DNA of 64,000 nucleotides from Succinivibrionaceae bacterium (GCA_017480795.1 JAFURY010000094.1:1-64000), one strand, 5' to 3'; shown: positions 6,922 through 15,273, numbered from the stretch's first letter. Numbers and translations are program-made. Notes: generated by a model from the sequence alone, not told the origin.

Positions 6922-8193
6922 TCACTTTCCTAAAGTCCGCCTTGCGGCGGCCTCTTTCTCCTCTTTGGTCTGGTCGTCGTTCCCACTGCCGGATGAAGCG
7001 CCGCCAAGCAGCAGCTCCGGCTGATCCACCATGATGCGCAGCGGCAGCAGGTCGCGGCTGCCCATCAGCTCGTTGCCGTACTTGTCCGGCGGCAGGTATT
7101 CCGACCGCCGCACCTCGTTGGGCGTCAGCCACCCGCCCCGGATCGCCATCTGGTTTTTGTTCGCCGTGGCCACCGTGTCGGCCCTGGTGAGCTGGCTGGT
7201 GTCGAAGCGGATGCGGTAGCCCGCCGCGAAGTCCTCCGGCGTCAGCAGCTTGCGGTTAAATTCCTCCTCCCACTGTTCCACAATGGGGATGATGGTCAGC
7301 TGGAGAAATTCCTGCATCTGCTGCTCTGCCGTGGAGAAGGACGTGTCGGTGTAGTCGCCCAGCAGGTGGGGCGGCAGGTTGTACACCGTGGCCACCCGGT
7401 TGCGGGTGATGCGCTCCACGTCCAGCAGCTGGCTGTCCACCGCCGAGCTGGAGAAGTTGGTGGCCGTCAGGCCGCCCTCCAGCACGATGACCGAGCGCCC
7501 GCTCTTTTCGTAGGTCTCCAGGAAGCGGTCGACCAGGTCGTCCTTTTGCTCCTGGTTGAGACCGCTGTTCGGCACCGTCAGGGCGATGGCGTTGTTCACG
7601 CCGTCCAGCTGGTCGAGGCTCAGCGCCTTCACCTGGGCGTCGTAGTCCAGGCTTTTGCGCAGCACATCAATGGGCCGAATGCCCTTTTGCCCGTTGGCGC
7701 TCATGTGCCGAAGGTTCAGCACCATGAAGCCGGGGGCGAACATGACCTCGCCGTCCTCTGGCTGGATCTGATACCACACGCTCTGGTCGTCGGGATTCCG
7801 CAGCGGCTGCACCCGCGTGGGGTTCAGTATGTCCAGCCGCTTCACCCCGCCCAGGCCGTCCGGGATCTTCAGCGCGTAGGCGTTGCCCTCGGTGTTCCTG
7901 AGCACCTCCATGGTCTGCCTGAATCCAAACGCCGTGAAGTTCGGGTTGGGTTCCAGGTTCAAAAGCCGCTCCAGCGGGTGCTCCGGCACCAGCGTGTAGT
8001 CCTTGTAGATGTGCATGGGCAGGCTCGCCACCGTGTTGGCAATGCGGCTCACCGCCGCGTAAATCGCCTCGTTGCCCTGGATGGTGTTATCTGCCCTGGG
8101 GCGGTTGATCCAGCGCAGGTTGGGCGTCCGGCGGTTCTGCCGGGGCTCGTCCCGCGCCTTCGCTTCGTTCTTGCGCTTCTTAAATGGCCACAT
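6922..8193 (-). CDS. Portal protein, HK97 type
   Basis: 423 residues. The basic start MWPFKKRKNEAK, then GNEAIYAAVSRIANTVASLPMHIYK, LNPTRVQPLRN, PIDVLRKSLDYD and the signature VYNLPPHLLGDYTDTSFSTAEQQMQEFLQLTIIPIVEQWEEEFNRKLL are those of the phage_portal family (dodecameric DNA channel and terminase docking site). The C-terminus is a disordered G/S/E-rich tail. It follows the terminase by 12 nt. Confidence 0.93.
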   Translation of the reverse strand: MWPFKKRKNEAKARDEPRQNRRTPNLRWINRPRADNTIQGNEAIYAAVSRIANTVASLPMHIYKDYTLVPEHPLERLLNLEPNPNFTAFGFRQTMEVLRNTEGNAYALKIPDGLGGVKRLDILNPTRVQPLRNPDDQSVWYQIQPEDGEVMFAPGFMVLNLRHMSANGQKGIRPIDVLRKSLDYDAQVKALSLDQLDGVNNAIALTVPNSGLNQEQKDDLVDRFLETYEKSGRSVIVLEGGLTATNFSSSAVDSQLLDVERITRNRVATVYNLPPHLLGDYTDTSFSTAEQQMQEFLQLTIIPIVEQWEEEFNRKLLTPEDFAAGYRIRFDTSQLTRADTVATANKNQMAIRGGWLTPNEVRRSEYLPPDKYGNELMGSRDLLPLRIMVDQPELLLGGASSGSGNDDQTKEEKEAAARRTLGK

Positions 8194-8205
8194 CCCTCAT
8201 ACCCC

Positions 8206-9945
8206 CTATTGTGTCCTTCGGTGGTTGCGCCCGCTGCCCAGGGAGATGACCCGCACGCGCGGGGCCGTCTCCACCAGCCCGGCTGGCTGCTTGTCCATCC
8301 TCACGCAGTGGGCGTCCAGCCAGGCCATGAATCCGTCGATTTTCCGAAACTTGTTGCGCTTCGTGGGCATCCAGTTGGCCTTGTCGGTGTGCCGGCGCTC
8401 GCCGGAGATGCGCACGTTGTCGGTATACCAGGCCAGCATGGGGTCGTTGTTGGAGACCACCTTCCCGGCCAGCAGCAGCTCCTTAATGTCCTTCATGGGG
8501 TCGTTCAGCGTCACCGGCCCCTGGCGCACCACCTGAAGGTCGAAGCCCTTGTTTTCCAGCATCTGCTTGAGGCGGGTCGCGTTGGCGGGGTCGAAGCCGA
8601 TGGTCACCAGCTCGTAGTCCCTGGCCTGTTCCACAAACCAGTTGAACACGTCCTCCTGCTGGATGTACTCGCCGTCCACGATAGTGAGATACCCCTTCAT
8701 GGCCAGCCCGTAATAGTCGATTTTTTCCTGGTCGAGCTCGGCCTTGCGGCGCGGGAGCCATGAGTGCAGCTTCACGAAGCAGCGCCCGTCGTCCAGCGGA
8801 AACTCCAGCGCCGCTGCGGTGAAGTCCTCCCGGTTGGACAGGTCGAAGCCCCCATAACACCGCCGCCCCAGCAGGCTTTCCATGGGGATGGTGTCGCGGT
8901 TGCGCCGGATGACCTCCGGCTGCACGAAGGCCATGTCGTCGGCGTTCACCATGATGTTGAGCTGCTTGCAGATGAAGTTGGCCCGTTCGCTGGGGATCAG
9001 CTTGTCCCGCTTCCATTCGGCCTCCAGCCGGGACAAATCCAGCGTGTACCCGATGGACGGGTTCGCCTTCACCCACAGGCTGGAGTCCTCAATGTCGTCG
9101 GTGGCGTCCATCTCCGCGATAAAAGCGAACATTCGGTCTGACACGGTGGGGTCAAGGTGCCCCAGCAGCGCGTCGGTGAATTGCCCGTAATAATACACCA
9201 GCGGGCCGTCCAGCACGTTACCCATGGTCGTGATGTACATAATCAGGGGCTGCTTGCGCTTGACAGTCTTTTTCTTGATGATGTTCAGCAGCTTGAAGTC
9301 CCGGTATTCGTGGATCTCGTCAAAAATAGCCCCGTGCGGGTTTAATCCGTCGAGGCGTTTGGAATCGCTGCTTCGGTGCCGGATGGAAGCGTGGGCGCGG
9401 TCATAGTAAACGCCGTCCCGCAGGGTTCTGAATCGCGGGGCCAGGTAGCGGCTGGCCTCGATCTGGGCCTTGCACTCGCCAAACACAATGCCCGCCTGCT
9501 CCTTTGAGTTGGCCAGCAGGTAGATTTCCGGCCCCTGCTCCCCGTCCTTGCAGGCCATGAAGGTGGCGTTGCCTGCCATCATGGTGGATTTGCCGTTGCC
9601 GCTGCCCACCACGATCAGCGCCTCCTGGAAGCGCCGGAGGCCGGTCTCTTTGTCCACCCACCCGAACAGGTTGCACTCGATGAAGCATTGCCAGTCCATG
9701 AGCACCATTTTTTTGTAGTCGCCCTTGGTCGGTGTCAGAAACTGCTCCATGAAGTCCACCGGGCGGGCGGCCTTGTGCTCGTCGAATATCCACGGGTAGG
9801 TCGGGTCAGTCTTGCTTTTTTGAAGGTCATCCAGGAAGCGGCGGCAGGCCATCCTGGTTTTTTCACAGGTGACAATCTCCCCGTTGACAGCTCGCTGGGC
9901 ATAGCCCATGCAGCGGTCAATCGGGGAAGCTGTCGAAGTCGTCAT
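8206..9945 (-). CDS. terL: Terminase large subunit
   Basis: 579 residues, HK97-type (Terminase_1) packaging motor. Variant Walker A VGSGNGKST at 113-121, Walker B AIFDE at 206-210, coupling region YITTMGNVLDGP, and an RNase H-like nuclease domain with GFDLSNREDFTA near residue 370 and GFDPANA further on. Length is normal. It overlaps the small subunit by 29 nt. With an adjacent HNH gene this suggests cos-type packaging as in HK97, which is inference. Confidence 0.94.
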   Translation of the reverse strand: MTTSTASPIDRCMGYAQRAVNGEIVTCEKTRMACRRFLDDLQKSKTDPTYPWIFDEHKAARPVDFMEQFLTPTKGDYKKMVLMDWQCFIECNLFGWVDKETGLRRFQEALIVVGSGNGKSTMMAGNATFMACKDGEQGPEIYLLANSKEQAGIVFGECKAQIEASRYLAPRFRTLRDGVYYDRAHASIRHRSSDSKRLDGLNPHGAIFDEIHEYRDFKLLNIIKKKTVKRKQPLIMYITTMGNVLDGPLVYYYGQFTDALLGHLDPTVSDRMFAFIAEMDATDDIEDSSLWVKANPSIGYTLDLSRLEAEWKRDKLIPSERANFICKQLNIMVNADDMAFVQPEVIRRNRDTIPMESLLGRRCYGGFDLSNREDFTAAALEFPLDDGRCFVKLHSWLPRRKAELDQEKIDYYGLAMKGYLTIVDGEYIQQEDVFNWFVEQARDYELVTIGFDPANATRLKQMLENKGFDLQVVRQGPVTLNDPMKDIKELLLAGKVVSNNDPMLAWYTDNVRISGERRHTDKANWMPTKRNKFRKIDGFMAWLDAHCVRMDKQPAGLVETAPRVRVISLGSGRNHRRTQ

Positions 9946-10291
9946 CTATATCGACGCTCTCCGCTCTGCGACCGTTCGGCGTGAGCCGCAGCTCCGCCAG
10001 CAGCTTGCGCTGTTGGTCGCAGTAGCTCCGCAGGTGGGCCAGGCTTTTGTTGTCCTGCCAGTATTTCTGCCGCCCGTTGTGGCGTTCCTGGCCGATGCCC
10101 CGCTGGGCGATGTCGTCCATGAGGATGCCCTTCACCTGCTCGGCGTAGGCGTAGTCAGCCACCATCATCTGGTCGGCGTCGGTAATCCCGCCCATGCGCC
10201 GGTCGCAGGCGTCGCACAGGTAGTCGTATACCTGCCGCGCCTTTTCGCTGGTGATCCTCTCAAAGTGCATATCCCGCAATACTTCATTCAT
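9917..10291 (-). CDS. terS: Terminase small subunit (P27-like)
   Basis: 124 residues. Position between HNH and TerL, and a helical make-up (ITSEKARQVYDYLCDACDRRMGGITDADQMMVADYAYAEQV, then DNKSLAHLRSYCDQQRKLLAELRLTPNGRR) ending in an acidic tail, fit P27-family DNA-recognition subunits. The LRLTPNGRR motif before the acidic end is common to this family. Confidence 0.85.
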   Translation of the reverse strand: MNEVLRDMHFERITSEKARQVYDYLCDACDRRMGGITDADQMMVADYAYAEQVKGILMDDIAQRGIGQERHNGRQKYWQDNKSLAHLRSYCDQQRKLLAELRLTPNGRRAESVDIDDDFDSFPD

Positions 10292-10305
10292 CTGCCGTTC
10301 ATCTC

Positions 10306-10626
10306 CTATACTTTGATGACCCGCATCCCCTGCCGGGTCGCGGGCGGTTCATCTTTCCGGGCCTGCCGCCCCTTCTCCGGGTGCTCTCTATTATGGCACT
10401 CATTGCACAGGCTGCGCAGGTTGCTTAAATCCAGCGCCAGGTCGGGCCGCTCCTCCACGGGGATGATGTGGTGCACCATCTGCGCCCGGTGGGGCCTTAT
10501 GCCGTACCCCGCCCGGAATCTGTCCATGCAGTCCTGGCACATCCCGTTGTCCCGCTGCAAGGCCATGGCCCGCACCCGCTTCCAGGCCGCCCGGTGGTAA
10601 AATGGGAGGCTTTCCTTGTGCTCCAT
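10306..10626 (-). CDS. HNH endonuclease next to terminase
   Basis: 106 residues from ATG at 10626, which overlaps the upstream TGA by one base. Zinc ligands in MCQDC and CNECH, and the HNH core VHHIIPVEERPDLALDLSNLRSLCNECHNREHPEK. HNH proteins beside terminases of HK97-like phages help cos cleavage together with TerL. Confidence 0.88.
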   Translation of the reverse strand: MEHKESLPFYHRAAWKRVRAMALQRDNGMCQDCMDRFRAGYGIRPHRAQMVHHIIPVEERPDLALDLSNLRSLCNECHNREHPEKGRQARKDEPPATRQGMRVIKV

Positions 10627-10799
10627 CAAAACACCGCTTCCTCGCCCCGGTTCCAAAGGTCGTTGGGATCCGGCTCCCGCTTTTCCGGCTCCCGGCTCTG
10701 CCAGTAGGTGCAGAATTTCCCCGGCTCAGCGTCCGCGCAGGTGTCGCGCAGCCAGCAGAAGGCGCAGTCAGGCAGCGGCGTTTGTCTGGTCTCCGGCAT
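10626..10799 (-). CDS. Small Cys-rich protein, first gene of late operon
   Basis: 57 residues, start ATG at 10799 with AAAGGAG upstream. Contains CAFCWLRDTC and FCTYW, a possible zinc knuckle, then an acidic tail (EPEKREPDPNDLW). Stop overlaps the HNH start by one base, so translation is coupled. Function unknown. Confidence 0.72.
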   Translation of the reverse strand: MPETRQTPLPDCAFCWLRDTCADAEPGKFCTYWQSREPEKREPDPNDLWNRGEEAVF

Positions 10800-10820
10800 G
10801 GTCAATCACTCCTTTATGTG

Positions 10821-10844
10821 AAAAGCGCCAACGTTGGCGCTTTT
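10821..10844. promoter_or_regulatory. 24-bp perfect palindrome, copy 3 of 5
   Basis: Same sequence as 4589-4612. Located in the late-operon leader, 21 nt before the ATG at 10799 and abutting its AAAGGAG site. Confidence 0.9.
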
Positions 10845-10851
10845 GAGCATG

Positions 10852-10887
10852 AAAAACGCCCTGCGTGTGGGCGTCACGCTGGGCGTT
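10852..10887 (-). terminator. Hairpin terminator/attenuator in late leader
   Basis: Minus strand AACGCCC pairs with GGGCGTT, with an inner CGTG/CACG stem, followed by a short T run. It lies between the candidate late promoter and the first late gene, so it would cut late transcription unless overridden. Confidence 0.65.
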
Positions 10888-10987
10888 ACCGGGGCGGGGA
10901 TGTATGGTATTTGGAAGGAAGTAATTCGTTGAAAAAGGCTTGTCTGGCACTTGCTGGGCCTTGCGGCCCGTCCCCCGCCTCGGGTCG

Positions 10988-11017
10988 ATTATATATATAG
11001 CACACTTGGGGGGTAAA
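10988..11017 (-). promoter_or_regulatory. Candidate late promoter
   Basis: Minus strand TATAAT -10 (10988-10993) with a weak -35 TTTACC 18 bp upstream, as expected of an activator-dependent promoter. It follows the ArpU-like gene. Confidence 0.5.
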
Positions 11018-11038
11018 CATCAACTACTCATTGGGTTG

Positions 11039-11068
11039 ACATCGTATAACATCGTATAACATCATATA
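11039..11068. repeat. Three 10-bp direct repeats upstream of late promoter
   Basis: ACATCGTATA, ACATCGTATA and ACATCATATA in tandem (period 10 bp, one helical turn), 22-51 bp upstream of the candidate -35. Proposed binding array for the ArpU-like activator encoded next door. Confidence 0.7.
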
Positions 11069-11085
11069 TACATTTTCGATTAGAA

Positions 11086-11571
11086 TTATTTATGCTTCGA
11101 TTTTATGCGCTTATACTCCCCCTCAACATACCATTCCGGAAGCAGCCGCGTGACCTCTTCAGCGCTGATTGCCCGCAGCCGACGGGTGGCCATGGACTTG
11201 CACCGGCTGACGTGACCGTAGCTCCTGTTTTTGTTCGCGCAGATTTCCTTAAGGGATTCTCTGCGGATATAAAACCCGGTCATGATGCTGCACTCCAAAT
11301 CCGGCAGCTTTTCCAGCAGCTGACTCGCCGCGAGCACTTCGGCGTTGTACTCGTCGTCCCGCTGCTTGATTTCCCGCTCCACGGCGTCGATCTTCGCCAG
11401 CAGTGCGCTCGTGTGGTCGGCCTCGCCGGTGCTCCGAGACCCGATGCCGTCCAGGCTCGCCGTCATGTGCCCGGCGGCGTCCCAGTACATATCAATCCTT
11501 TCCTGAAGGCGGCGCTTGTCATCCTCTGCCCGCCTGCACCGCTCCAGGATCTCCATCGCTGTCAGTGTCAT
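11086..11571 (-). CDS. ArpU/RinA-like late transcription activator
   Basis: 161 residues with GGAGG upstream of ATG 11571. N-terminal coiled coil (LERCRRAEDDKRRLQERIDMYWDAA; IDAVEREIKQRDDEYNAEVLAASQLLEKL) and a C-terminal sigma-region-4-like HTH (LECSIMTGFYIRRESLKEICANKNRSYGHVSRCKSMATRRL). This arrangement is that of DUF1492/ArpU proteins that switch on late genes in Gram-positive phages. It is the last gene before the late leader. Confidence 0.75.
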   Translation of the reverse strand: MTLTAMEILERCRRAEDDKRRLQERIDMYWDAAGHMTASLDGIGSRSTGEADHTSALLAKIDAVEREIKQRDDEYNAEVLAASQLLEKLPDLECSIMTGFYIRRESLKEICANKNRSYGHVSRCKSMATRRLRAISAEEVTRLLPEWYVEGEYKRIKSKHK

Positions 11572-11592
11572 GCTGCTGCCTCCGTCTATCCG

Positions 11593-12000
11593 TTAATTAA
11601 ACGGTAATTCGTCGTCGTCCACCTCGGTGAAGTCGTCATTGTCGGGGTAGGGCGCGGGCTCCTCCGGGCCGGGATCCCCGTTCTTTGCCCTGCCCAGGGC
11701 CTCCACGCTGTCGGCAATGATCTCCGTCACCCAGTGCCGCTTCTTGTCGTCCCCTTCGTAGCTGCGCACCTGGATGGAGCCCTCCACCGCAATCTTGCGG
11801 CCCTTCACCAGGTAGCCGTTGCAGAAGTCCGCAGTGCCCCGCCAGGCCACAATGGTCAAAAAGTCCGCGTCCCGCTTGCCCTCCGCGTTGGCGTATTTCC
11901 GCTGCACGGCCAGCCGGAAGGTGGAGCGGCTGATGCCGCTTTGCGTCGTGAAGGCCTCCGGGTCGGTGGCCAGGTTGCCTATCAAAATGACCTTGTTCAT
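11593..12000 (-). CDS. ssb: Single-stranded DNA-binding protein
   Basis: 135 residues. OB-fold signature MNKVILIGNLATDPEAFTTQSG, RLAVQRKY, DFLTIVAWRGTADFCNGYLVKGRKIAVEGSIQVRSYEGDDKKRHWVTEIIAD and the acidic tip DDDELPFN (the usual partner-binding tail, D-D-x-x-P-F type). Acts in phage replication with the primase-helicase upstream. Confidence 0.95.
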   Translation of the reverse strand: MNKVILIGNLATDPEAFTTQSGISRSTFRLAVQRKYANAEGKRDADFLTIVAWRGTADFCNGYLVKGRKIAVEGSIQVRSYEGDDKKRHWVTEIIADSVEALGRAKNGDPGPEEPAPYPDNDDFTEVDDDELPFN

Positions 12001-12392
12001 GTATCCATTGCCTCCCTAAATTCATTTAATAAATAGATTGTGTCCTTGATGGTGCTCTCGGCGTCTGGATCGCACCATATCGCTCCATCCTTCGCCCGTT
12101 CCAGACATTCAATCAAGCGGACGATTTCCCAATGATTCTCCCAGCACAGGATTTCTAAATGACTCAACTTCGGTTCGTCCACGCACTCGTCGCAATCTTC
12201 CTCCTTCTTAGGGCAAATATCCAATATACCCTGCTCTGCGAGTTCATACTTGAATAGCAAATTCATTTCCATACATTTTCCCATCTTCACCGACCTGCTG
12301 GTGGCGTCGTTCGTTAAATGGTATGGAGACGAAAACGCCCTGCATTTCACGCACGCACTGGGGAGCGCGTGTTCGTTATTTGTGTCTGCCAC
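11997..12392 (-). CDS. Hypothetical Cys-rich protein in low-GC patch
   Basis: 131 residues, no family recognised. Cysteines at ACVKC, KMGKC, DICPKKEEDCDEC and LCW suggest metal binding; the rest is helical (LSHLEILCWENHWEIVRLIECLERA). Base composition is visibly more AT-rich than neighbours. Overlaps the ssb start by 4 nt. Confidence 0.65.
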   Translation of the reverse strand: MADTNNEHALPSACVKCRAFSSPYHLTNDATSRSVKMGKCMEMNLLFKYELAEQGILDICPKKEEDCDECVDEPKLSHLEILCWENHWEIVRLIECLERAKDGAIWCDPDAESTIKDTIYLLNEFREAMDT

Positions 12393-12394
12393 CC

Positions 12395-12757
12395 TTATCC
12401 CTCCTCAGTCGCTGCAATCAATTCATCCATGCTATTTTCGCCTCCCCAGCTTCGTACAAGAGATTCCTCAATCATCAAGTCCTTAATAAGCTGTCCGTCT
12501 ATTTCTAAACGCTTAATCCATACTACTCCGCGATTCAAAGCCGCCACGACGTCCTCGTCATCGTCATAGAATAGCATATAGGCACCTTCAGGATTTGCGT
12601 CTTTGAGGCGATGTCTACCGCAAATCAACGTGGCCCCATCCCACTCCACCTTCTTGCTTTCGGCCTCTAAATAACACAGTTCCACATGCCATATAGGCGG
12701 TACTTCTTCACCATGGTCTAAGACAGGCTTGACATACCAAACTTTCACGTGCGCCAT
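12395..12757 (-). CDS. Hypothetical protein in low-GC patch
   Basis: 120 residues, no family recognised. Beta-rich N-terminus (HVKVWYVKPVLDHGEEVPPIWHVELCYLE), an acidic centre (LFYDDDEDVVAALNRGVVWIKRLEIDG) and an acidic C-terminus. Shares the AT-rich composition of the next gene; both may have been acquired together. Confidence 0.65.
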   Translation of the reverse strand: MAHVKVWYVKPVLDHGEEVPPIWHVELCYLEAESKKVEWDGATLICGRHRLKDANPEGAYMLFYDDDEDVVAALNRGVVWIKRLEIDGQLIKDLMIEESLVRSWGGENSMDELIAATEEG

Positions 12758-12770
12758 ATCGCCGCCCTCC

Positions 12771-13355
12771 TTAATCGCCGCAATCGGCTTTCATGTAATT
12801 CCCCAGCTCCGCGCCCAGCACCACATTCATGTACCCGCAGCCGCCCGCCGGGTGCCCGTTCGATGGCGGGGCGAAGTCCTCCAGCGCCCGGCGCAGCTTG
12901 CACTTCTTGGCTTCCTTGCCCTCCCGCAGGCAGATGGCGCACTCGCTGGCCATGGCCGTGTTGACCAGTGTTGCCAAATCCTCGTCCTTAATCATCCTCC
13001 ATTCGGGCGTCCGCTCCAGGGGCCTTTCCCGAATCAGGATCTCGCCGTTGTCGATCAGCTTTTTAAGGTACAGCCGCCCCTTATAGGGCACGGTGGTGTA
13101 AAGGTTGGTCAGCAGCCTGTCCAGCGTGGAGGCAATCAGCCGGTAATCCCGCCACCCGTTCGGGATCCGCTTGCACCGCTCCCGCAGCGCGTCGCCGCTT
13201 TCGTTGATCCGGCTCTCCATGCCCACCAGGTACTCCACGCACTTGAGCTCCTTGCCGGTCAGCGGCAGCCGGTCGGCGTCCGATGCCTTGCCCTCAATCG
13301 CGCCCTGGCGCTGCCGCGCCTTCGCCTGCATAATCTGCTGGTGTGTGTGCTTCAT
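12771..13355 (-). CDS. Conserved phage protein (possibly DUF5651)
   Basis: 194 residues from ATG 13355 (AAGGAAG upstream). Core LTGKELKCVEYLVGMESRINESGDALRERCKRIPNGWRDYRLIASTLDRLLTNLYTTVPYKGRLYLKKL is typical of a replication-region protein of Clostridia phages; the DUF5651 label is from memory. C-terminal Cys (CAICLREGKEAKKCKLRRAL) may bind metal. Confidence 0.65.
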   Translation of the reverse strand: MKHTHQQIMQAKARQRQGAIEGKASDADRLPLTGKELKCVEYLVGMESRINESGDALRERCKRIPNGWRDYRLIASTLDRLLTNLYTTVPYKGRLYLKKLIDNGEILIRERPLERTPEWRMIKDEDLATLVNTAMASECAICLREGKEAKKCKLRRALEDFAPPSNGHPAGGCGYMNVVLGAELGNYMKADCGD

Positions 13356-13485
13356 GGTCTTTACTTCCTTCCTTCGGTTCCCATGCTTCATGTTCGCCCT
13401 TGCCGCACTCAGCCTCCAGGTTGACCCGGCAGCACCCGCCGCCCAGGTTATGGCGGCAGGTGTCGCAGGTGTGCGTGCTATTCAT
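13294..13485 (-). CDS. Small zinc-ribbon-like protein
   Basis: 63 residues from ATG 13485. CDTCRHNLGGGCC and ECGKGEHEAWEPKE form a short Cys cluster common in phage replication regions. Its 3' end overlaps the next gene by 62 nt, unusually long, so its C-terminus is less certain. Confidence 0.65.
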   Translation of the reverse strand: MNSTHTCDTCRHNLGGGCCRVNLEAECGKGEHEAWEPKEGSKDHEAHTPADYAGEGAAAPGRD

Positions 13486-13630
13486 TGTTGCCCAGTCCTT
13501 CCAGAATGGAAACCGCAACTTCCAGGGCTTCTATTGCTTCGCCCCGCGCTTTATCGCTAACAACTTCGCCGCCCAGTCTGTAAAGGCATATCAACGCCTG
13601 AAGTTCCCGAATAACATTATCGCGTTCCAT
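13478..13630 (-). CDS. Small helical protein
   Basis: 50 residues, ATG 13630 with AGGGAGG upstream, TAG at 13478-13480 overlapping the next start by 8 nt. Acidic, two-helix pattern (VIRELQALICLYRLGGEVVSD; EAIEALEVAVSILEGLGNNE). Function unknown. Confidence 0.6.
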   Translation of the reverse strand: MERDNVIRELQALICLYRLGGEVVSDKARGEAIEALEVAVSILEGLGNNE

Positions 13631-14051
13631 TGTTTTTCCTCCCTTTGATTTCCTTCATGGTCTTGTAATCGTCCCACCCATTGACCTGGGCCATGGCCAC
13701 CTCATACTCGCACCGGGGCAGCTCCTTCGCCGCGTTCGCCCCGAAGCGCAGCTTGATGGCCTTGCGGATGGCGGCGGCCACCGCCTTTTCGTAATCCCGC
13801 GCCGCGTACACCCGGCACAGAGCCGCTGCCCGTTCCCGTATGGCCTTATTGATGGCCCCTGCCTGGGCGGGCGTCACCTTTTCCAGCAGCCGCACCTGCC
13901 GCTGGAGCTGAGCCATGGTCTCGTTGGTCGTCCGCAGCAGGCCCGCCATGGTCTGGAGGGCCTCCCGCATCTGCTGCATTTCAGCCGCCACCGCCTCCGG
14001 GATCGCCAGCGCGTTCCCGGTCTCCATCCTCACCAGCTCGCCCACGTTCAC
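13617..14051 (-). CDS. ORF6C-domain-like protein
   Basis: 144 residues. N-terminal coiled coil (AEMQQMREALQTMAGLLRTTNETMAQLQRQVRLLEKV) followed by TPAQAGAINKAIRERAAALCRVYAA, the ORF6C signature found in phage antirepressor-type and regulatory proteins, here without an N-terminal Bro or Ant domain. GTG start overlaps the upstream stop by 4 nt. Confidence 0.7.
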   Translation of the reverse strand: MNVGELVRMETGNALAIPEAVAAEMQQMREALQTMAGLLRTTNETMAQLQRQVRLLEKVTPAQAGAINKAIRERAAALCRVYAARDYEKAVAAAIRKAIKLRFGANAAKELPRCEYEVAMAQVNGWDDYKTMKEIKGRKNNGTR

Positions 14052-15052
14052 ACCCCCTCAATAACCACGGCCTGCCGGGCCATGTTCACCGAGTGCAGCA
14101 CGTTCTCCGACCATTCCCGAAGCATGGCCGCATAGGTGGCGATTTCTTCCCGTTCGCCGTCGCTCATGGTCAGCAGCCGGTCGGAGTGGGGGACGTACCC
14201 CACCGCACCAATGAACGTCCGGGCGGCCAGCCCCACCGCGTCGGCGGTCAAATCCTCCCGCCCCGGCAGCTCGCCCCGCGCCGCCTGCGTCCGCATGTCC
14301 AGCAGCTCGGCCTGGGCCTTTTCACGTTCCTGGGCCTGGTATTCGGCCATCTGCTCCGCGTCCCGCAGCTGGGCGGTCAGGCGGTCAATTTCTGCCTGGG
14401 CCTCCGCGCTGATGCCCTTTGCCTTCGGCGGGTTGTCCAGGGCGTCCTGGAGGGCCTGCCGGGCCTTTTCTGTTTCGCGTTGCGCCGCAAGCACCTTGTC
14501 GGCATATCGCGCCGACCGTTCCTTGGCCTGCTTTTCTGCCTCCCGCGCCTTTTCCAAATCGCGCTTCAGGTCGTCGCGCTCCCGGGTGACGTCCACCCGC
14601 TCCCGGTAAATGCGCTTGTTGATCTCCAGGGCAGTGTCCCGTTCCCGCGTGACGCGGCTCTCCGTGTTCCTTTCTTCGTCCAGGCTGGCCTTCATCGCTT
14701 CGATGGTCTCGTTCAATTCCCGCAGGCTCTGGTTTTCCTCCACGGCCCGCTCGGCCACCGCTTCCCGCTGCGGCTCCGGCAGGGCCAGAATCGCCGTGAT
14801 CTTGCTGATAGGCAGCTTGGCCATGGCGCTGTCCGGGCTCACTTCCCGCGCCGCTTTCATGAGGCGCTGGGCGTTGCGCTCGCTCATGCCCGTCATGCGC
14901 TGCACCCATTCCTCCCACTGGCCGTGGGGGACGAGGCCGCTGTCCTTCGCTTCGATGAGGCAGCGCCCCACCTCCAGGATGTTTGCATAGGCTCCCTGAA
15001 TGTGGAAGCTGATGCGCCGCTCGATGTTCGCCAACGTGGTCATTTCGTTCAT
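14048..15052 (-). CDS. DUF3102-like coiled-coil protein
   Basis: 334 residues. Residues about 1-70 (MTTLANIERRISFHIQGAYANILEVGRCLIEAKDSGLVPHGQWEEWVQRMTGMSERNAQRLMKAA) are a DUF3102-type domain, found in phage proteins related to partition/replication functions. About 105-250 is a long coiled coil. A short helical C-terminal domain follows. Overlaps both neighbours by 4 nt. Confidence 0.72.
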   Translation of the reverse strand: MNEMTTLANIERRISFHIQGAYANILEVGRCLIEAKDSGLVPHGQWEEWVQRMTGMSERNAQRLMKAAREVSPDSAMAKLPISKITAILALPEPQREAVAERAVEENQSLRELNETIEAMKASLDEERNTESRVTRERDTALEINKRIYRERVDVTRERDDLKRDLEKAREAEKQAKERSARYADKVLAAQRETEKARQALQDALDNPPKAKGISAEAQAEIDRLTAQLRDAEQMAEYQAQEREKAQAELLDMRTQAARGELPGREDLTADAVGLAARTFIGAVGYVPHSDRLLTMSDGEREEIATYAAMLREWSENVLHSVNMARQAVVIEGV

Positions 15053-15261
15053 GACTTGGGTCGCCTCCCTTTATTGATGTCGATGAGTTCACACCCGCAG
15101 CCGTTCCGGCAGCAGATGGCCTTGTAATACTGGTTGACTTCCCAGGCGCTTTTGAATCCCTTGCGGCCCATGGCGCAGTCGATCCAGTAGCCGCCCTGGT
15201 AGCCCGTCCTCGCCTTGAAGTGTGGGCAGTTGGACGTCAGCCCGTCCTTGTGCTGTTTCAC
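15049..15261 (-). CDS. Small Cys-rich protein
   Basis: 70 residues. NCPHFKARTGYQGGYWIDCAMGRKGF and AICCRNGCGCELI suggest a zinc-binding fold. ATGA overlap with the next gene. Unknown role in the replication operon. Confidence 0.65.
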   Translation of the reverse strand: MKQHKDGLTSNCPHFKARTGYQGGYWIDCAMGRKGFKSAWEVNQYYKAICCRNGCGCELIDINKGRRPKS

Positions 15262-15273
15262 CGTCTCGCCCCC

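Noticed and set aside
6911-7132. N-terminal extension of the protease frame into the portal gene
   Set aside because: Arg/Ala/Gly-rich shadow of the portal C-terminus; the ribosome binding site fits the TTG at 6910.
10849-10932. 27-codon + strand frame in the late leader
   Set aside because: No ribosome binding site, lies on a terminator hairpin, opposite to late transcription.
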